The notes under the pieces were generated by a model that made no database searches, was not told where the DNA came from, and saw only the letters and a list, made by a program, of their open reading frames with translations. Below, piece after piece: positions 44,925-47,588 of a stretch of DNA of 47,588 nt; within the stretch, counting starts at the first letter, position 1, and every line of letters begins with the position of its first letter. A program made the translations under genes and the position numbers. The stretch is from a virus, in the IMG/VR virus record IMGVR_UViG_3300042695_000769, positions 1 through 47,588 of that record. One strand, written 5' to 3'.

Positions 44925-45302
44925 TTAACCGAATATTCTTTTGTACCAAGGTTTGTTGTTACATGCTCGGTAGTTCTCAATTGTTTTGTTCAAGTAGGCA
45001 ATATCATTGTTTGCCATCTTCAACATAAATTCTGCAGACTTTAACTTTTCAGTTAACTCTTTTACTTCTTGTCTGCATTGTTCTAATTCACCTTTAACTG
45101 GACCTGGCTTTTGAGTTTTGTACTCAATACCATGTTTTTTAAGGTTGTTCCATACAGTACCCTTAGATACTTTTAAAATCTTTGCAAGGTCATATAAACC
45201 TGCATCAGGATTTTCTAATAAGGTTTTTTCTAAAAGTTCTTTAGAAAGGTTTGTCCTTTTACCTTCTTCTTTCATTTGTGGTTTTTTTTCTGCTTTTGCC
45301 AT
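44925..45302 (-). CDS. Helix-turn-helix regulator-like protein with coiled coil
   Basis: This 125-residue protein has a basic N-terminus and a helix-turn-helix at about 25-58 (LLENPDAGLYDLAKILKVSKGTVWNNLKKHG), here described by its key elements LYDLAKILKVS and KGTVWNNLK. A coiled coil follows at about 70-110 (LEQCRQEVKELTEKLKSAE) that would allow dimerisation, then a basic end (WYKRIFG). It probably binds DNA as a dimer. It has its own host-type promoter overlapping the end of the kinase gene and its own terminator, so it can be expressed as a single unit. Target sites are unknown. Confidence 0.65.
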   Translation of the reverse strand: MAKAEKKPQMKEEGKRTNLSKELLEKTLLENPDAGLYDLAKILKVSKGTVWNNLKKHGIEYKTQKPGPVKGELEQCRQEVKELTEKLKSAEFMLKMANNDIAYLNKTIENYRACNNKPWYKRIFG

Positions 45303-45319
45303 AATGTATATTTATTGTT

Positions 45320-45351
45320 CAAAGATAAGAAATGATATATTAAATACCAAA
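45320..45351 (-). promoter_or_regulatory. Bacteroidota-type promoter for the helix-turn-helix gene
   Basis: On the minus strand TTTG (45351-45348) is followed after exactly 20 bases by TATCTTTG (45327-45320), matching the Bacteroidota consensus TTTG-N19-21-TAnnTTTG. The ATG at 45302 lies 17 bases beyond the -7 box, giving a leader of about 10 bases. The -33 element overlaps the last codons of the dNMP kinase gene. Confidence 0.75.
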
Positions 45352-45927
45352 TTTTTGTTTAAATATTTTTACACTGTTTATTAAGTTTTCTAATGTTCCG
45401 TCATTCTGAATCTCATAGTCAAAATTCCACTGATTTAAACCAGTCTCACTAGGGTGGTCATTTACGGGTCCAATGCCTGGTCTTGTTACTCTAATTATAA
45501 TTCCACCAGCATCTTTAATAGCTTGAGCTTCATTAGGAAATCTGGTGTCTGTAATGATCCAGTTATCACAATCCCATCCATTAGGAGCACGGTCAGCTGG
45601 TACACATTTGTAATCAGCCATAAGAGCATTAACCCATGTGTTAGTATGTAAACCATCACGTAAACCTTCTGTACCTAGTTTCTGTAGAAAATCTCTTACA
45701 GACATAGGATTATTTATACGGTCATTCCATTGTTTACCAAGATTGGTCTTTTTAAACTCTTGATCTTCAAACTTTTCTACAGGAATTCCTGTTAGTAGTT
45801 CTGCAACCTGCTTGAGTTTACCTGCCCATTTCTTAATTTCCCAATGTGAATCTCTGTCAATTTGTTGTAAGATAGTGCCGACAGTATCTTTTCCGCAACC
45901 ACTATAGCCTGATACTCCAATTATCAT
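45340..45927 (-). CDS. Deoxynucleoside monophosphate kinase (T4 gene 1-like)
   Basis: This 195-residue protein opens with a Walker A motif, G7-YSGCG-K13-D-T15, which binds ATP phosphates. NWIITDTRFPNEAQAI and GGIIIRVTRPG follow near 120-145, then DHPSE (about 153), all typical of phage dNMP kinases. These enzymes phosphorylate dNMPs to dNDPs and would act with the dcd product to supply DNA precursors. The length is close to that expected for complete members. The start lies 5 bases after the stop of the GIY-YIG gene. A shorter, diverged copy of the first 12 codons lies on the other side of that gene, which shows that this locus was split by the endonuclease gene. Confidence 0.88.
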   Translation of the reverse strand: MIIGVSGYSGCGKDTVGTILQQIDRDSHWEIKKWAGKLKQVAELLTGIPVEKFEDQEFKKTNLGKQWNDRINNPMSVRDFLQKLGTEGLRDGLHTNTWVNALMADYKCVPADRAPNGWDCDNWIITDTRFPNEAQAIKDAGGIIIRVTRPGIGPVNDHPSETGLNQWNFDYEIQNDGTLENLINSVKIFKQKFGI

Positions 45928-46549
45928 GTTGTTTAGTTTTTAAATTTAAAAATATATTTCTTATGTGTTTTACGATTGCCATTACATACATCTGAAATTC
46001 TTATAGATGATGTGTTAAGAGCTTTAGCTGCATGATGACAGCTTAAGTATTCTTGTATTTTATTACCTAAAAGATCATATTGTATAACTGGTTTTCTATT
46101 AAAAGGAACATTACCTTTAAGTGCATTACTTATTTTAAGTTTAGTTTCTTCACTAGGACTATAACCTTTATTCCAAGGTGTATGACCAGGTTTAAAAGAT
46201 GTTTTATTACCACAAACTGATCCGTCACCACCAGATGTTGTATTGGTTAATCTACAACCAATTGATTTAAAATAACTTATCCAAAACTTCTCCCAATAAT
46301 GCCACTCAGATATTGGGACTATATCTATAACTTCAAGTTCTGGATATAGTCCTTTTAATCTAAGTTTATTTATCCAATGTCTTTTATAAGTATTGGTATC
46401 TCTACAACGGTTTTTATGATTTTTAAAACGTTCTTTAACATTATTAGCTTTTCCTACATATCTAATTTCATTAGTTATAGGATCTATTAGTATGTATATG
46501 TTTGTATAGTTCATACTACAATATACTGAATATTTTAGAATTTACAAAA
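45928..46549 (-). mobile_element. Homing endonuclease insertion within the dNMP kinase locus
   Basis: The segment between the truncated kinase start (homology ends at 46550) and the intact kinase ATG (45927) contains the GIY-YIG gene plus 5 bases on one side and about 35 on the other. The upstream copy is cut directly after the GYAGSG codons of the Walker A motif. This is what insertion of a homing endonuclease gene into a conserved active-site codon would leave. The exact borders cannot be fixed without an uninterrupted relative. Confidence 0.65.
45933..46514 (-). CDS. GIY-YIG homing endonuclease with NUMOD motifs
   Basis: This 193-residue protein has an N-terminal GIY-YIG nuclease domain: NIYILIDP for GIY, RYVGKA for YIG, the catalytic-type arginine in VKERFKNH, and the glutamate in WEKFWISYF (about 75). 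A NUMOD3-like stretch follows (GHTPWNKGYSPSEETKLKI, about 110-130), then a NUMOD1-like DNA-binding region (VIQYDLLGNKIQEY and SCHHAAKALNTSSIRISDV). These modules are typical of phage homing endonucleases, which cut alleles lacking the gene so that repair copies it in. It sits between a truncated and a complete copy of the kinase start. No group I intron boundaries were recognised. Confidence 0.9.
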   Translation of the reverse strand: MNYTNIYILIDPITNEIRYVGKANNVKERFKNHKNRCRDTNTYKRHWINKLRLKGLYPELEVIDIVPISEWHYWEKFWISYFKSIGCRLTNTTSGGDGSVCGNKTSFKPGHTPWNKGYSPSEETKLKISNALKGNVPFNRKPVIQYDLLGNKIQEYLSCHHAAKALNTSSIRISDVCNGNRKTHKKYIFKFKN

Positions 46550-46585
46550 TCCACTGCCGGCATATCCATTGATTCCAATTATCAT
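46535..46585 (-). pseudogene. Truncated 5' remnant of a dNMP kinase gene
   Basis: A 16-codon frame starts 2 bases after the stop of the 84-residue gene and reads MIIGINGYAGSGFCKF before TAA. Its first 12 residues match the start of the intact kinase (MIIGVSGYSGCG) at 8 positions, including the Walker A glycines. The match ends exactly where K-D-T should follow. The first 12 bases are identical, but the rest differ at many positions, so it is not a recent duplicate. Confidence 0.75.
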
Positions 46586-46587
46586 AA

Positions 46588-46842
46588 TTATTTATTTTTT
46601 ACACTGTCCATAATTTGTTTTAAATCAAGTAGCACTTCTTCCATGCTCTCTCTATAAGGAGACATTTGTTCTCCTTTAGTATTGCCATTTGCAAATTCAA
46701 CTTTAACATACCAATATGGTTTAGGATAGCCATCACCATTATACCTTATAGATATACCAACAATCTTTTCTTCTATAAAAGGGTCTTTTATTACAGAGAC
46801 TACATTATTCTTAGTTTCTTCATTGTAGTTTAAAATGCTCAT
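46588..46842 (-). CDS. Small hypothetical protein
   Basis: This 84-residue protein starts MSILNYNEETKNN. It has a beta-rich core (VGISIRYNG, YWYVKVEFANG) and a helical C-terminus (EEVLLDLKQIMDSV). No cysteine, membrane segment or catalytic motif is seen, and the family is not recognised. Its start overlaps the end of the upstream gene by 4 bases (ATGA type), and the truncated kinase copy begins 2 bases after its stop. This shows that the gene order before the endonuclease insertion was this gene followed directly by the kinase. Confidence 0.6.
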   Translation of the reverse strand: MSILNYNEETKNNVVSVIKDPFIEEKIVGISIRYNGDGYPKPYWYVKVEFANGNTKGEQMSPYRESMEEVLLDLKQIMDSVKNK

Positions 46843-47177
46843 ATAGTATGTTTACAGTTTTTAGGTGGAGGTATGTGACCGTCTTCAAAAGGAATAGAGT
46901 CATTCTTCCAGTTAGTAATATCAAAGTCTTTGAAGAATTTTCTTCTAAGAACAAATTCATCCTTTTCTAAGAAGCCTTTGGTTTTATAAGCTTCTGTAGA
47001 TGTTAAATGATAGCTTATACAGTGTTCACAAAAGTAAGCTCTTTTCTGTGAAGACTTACCTGTATAGTTGTTTCCTGTTGTGCTATTCATACCTTTTATA
47101 TAATCCATGGCTATTTTAGCCTCTCCTCTGGTTTTGAACATTGTCTTACCAGTGGCATTACATTTGTTCCTCTTCAT
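46839..47177 (-). CDS. Small zinc-finger-like protein
   Basis: This 112-residue protein has C6 near the basic N-terminus (MKRNKCNATGK). A C50-x-x-C53-x-x-x-H57 cluster follows in RAYFCEHCISYHLTS, and another cysteine lies near the end. The CxxCxxYHLTS pattern is one I recall from many small Bacteroidota-phage proteins and suggests one zinc site. A helix rich in A, K and M lies between the clusters, and the C-terminal third is charged. It overlaps the upstream gene by 20 bases and the downstream one by 4, so it is part of the operon. A nucleic-acid-binding role is possible but not shown. Confidence 0.6.
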   Translation of the reverse strand: MKRNKCNATGKTMFKTRGEAKIAMDYIKGMNSTTGNNYTGKSSQKRAYFCEHCISYHLTSTEAYKTKGFLEKDEFVLRRKFFKDFDITNWKNDSIPFEDGHIPPPKNCKHTI

Positions 47178-47529
47178 GTTTAGGTGGATAATGTATGTTT
47201 AAATAATCATTTATTATATCTGCAATAGGCTCAAGATGTTCTTCAGGTATTCTGAGGGCTTGGTCTATAAAATAAACTCTTGAGATCATATCATCTGACT
47301 TGTCATCTAGGTCTTCCATTACAGCTTTTTTGACTTCAGGGTCAGGATGAAGATTGATTATATCTTCTATCCCAGCCTTTAGTCTATTTACCACAGAATT
47401 AAGTCTGTGTTTATCATTTCCTTTAAATTTTATATATGCATTAGCAATTTCCATTCTAATCTGCATATTTTTTATATTAACCAACATAAACTTTATGAGG
47501 TTTCCAATGTCATCTTTCTTGTTGTTCAT
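47158..47529 (-). CDS. Helical hypothetical protein
   Basis: This 123-residue protein is almost wholly helical and charged (for example NLIKFMLVNIKNMQIRMEIANAY, given here only as the helix at about 10-32). It ends in an acidic tail (PKHEEEQM). No catalytic residue pattern, cysteine or membrane helix is evident and no family is recognised. It is the first gene of the minus-strand block inside the window. The 59 bases beyond it (47530-47588) are AT-rich, with no clear promoter or gene, so the operon may begin outside. Confidence 0.55.
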   Translation of the reverse strand: MNNKKDDIGNLIKFMLVNIKNMQIRMEIANAYIKFKGNDKHRLNSVVNRLKAGIEDIINLHPDPEVKKAVMEDLDDKSDDMISRVYFIDQALRIPEEHLEPIADIINDYLNIHYPPKHEEEQM

Positions 47530-47588
47530 AGTTAAAATAATTCACCTTGTATTAAACCTCTACTTACTTTGTTATTTATGTTATTTAT

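Noticed and set aside
45118-45384. 88-codon plus-strand open frame across the HTH promoter
   Set aside because: It is antisense to the helix-turn-helix gene, with phenylalanine-rich mirror composition, and covers the minus-strand promoter.
45928-46590. Group I intron carrying the GIY-YIG gene within the kinase
   Set aside because: The downstream kinase has its own ATG and complete Walker A codons, so joining the two parts would duplicate codons 1-12; no intron core elements were recognised.
1-47588. CRISPR array or insertion sequence
   Set aside because: No regularly spaced direct repeats and no transposase or flanking terminal repeats were seen on either strand.

Overview
The window looks like part of the genome of a crAss-like phage (order Crassvirales) infecting a Bacteroidota host. 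The evidence is an AT-rich, densely packed genome, a structural gene order matching that group, and a giant protein carrying the DFDID active-site motif of crAss-like virion RNA polymerases. A minus-strand promoter also has the Bacteroidota TTTG-N20-TAnnTTTG form. No tRNA, rRNA, CRISPR array or insertion sequence was seen. TAA and TAG both act as stops, and the 10-kb reading frame is unbroken, so the standard code is used.

Region 1 (1-3572, plus strand) holds fibre- or adhesin-type proteins, several rich in cysteine and sharing a paralogous domain. Region 2 (3573-3716) is a non-coding junction with two tandem hairpins and a promoter-like motif. Region 3 (3717-12276) encodes a metallophosphoesterase-like protein, a conserved small protein, two tail-ring (head-tail connector) candidates, a small zincin and a 1551-residue tail muzzle/stabilisation candidate. 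Region 4 (12276-28747) encodes five large candidate cargo proteins, three of which carry repeated xxGG motifs. Region 5 (28757-44115) encodes two giant proteins. The first (3328 aa) combines an AlkB-like dioxygenase domain, an HExxH zincin motif, the RNA polymerase core and a C-terminal DUF7831/macro-like domain. The second (1790 aa) has its own HExxH motif. Region 6 (44116-44313) is a convergent terminator region. Region 7 (44314-47529, minus strand) is a nucleotide-metabolism and small-gene operon: dCTP deaminase/dUTPase, a helix-turn-helix protein, a dNMP kinase, a GIY-YIG homing endonuclease and three small proteins.

The plus-strand block builds the tail and the set of proteins probably carried in the virion and ejected with the DNA, including the polymerase that would transcribe early genes. 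The minus-strand block would reshape the nucleotide pool after infection. The most notable observations are an AlkB-like domain inside a virion RNA polymerase polypeptide, four separate HExxH proteins among xxGG-studded virion proteins, a GIY-YIG endonuclease that has split a dNMP kinase gene inside its Walker A codons and left a truncated first copy behind, and a shared motif in every long plus-strand intergenic gap.
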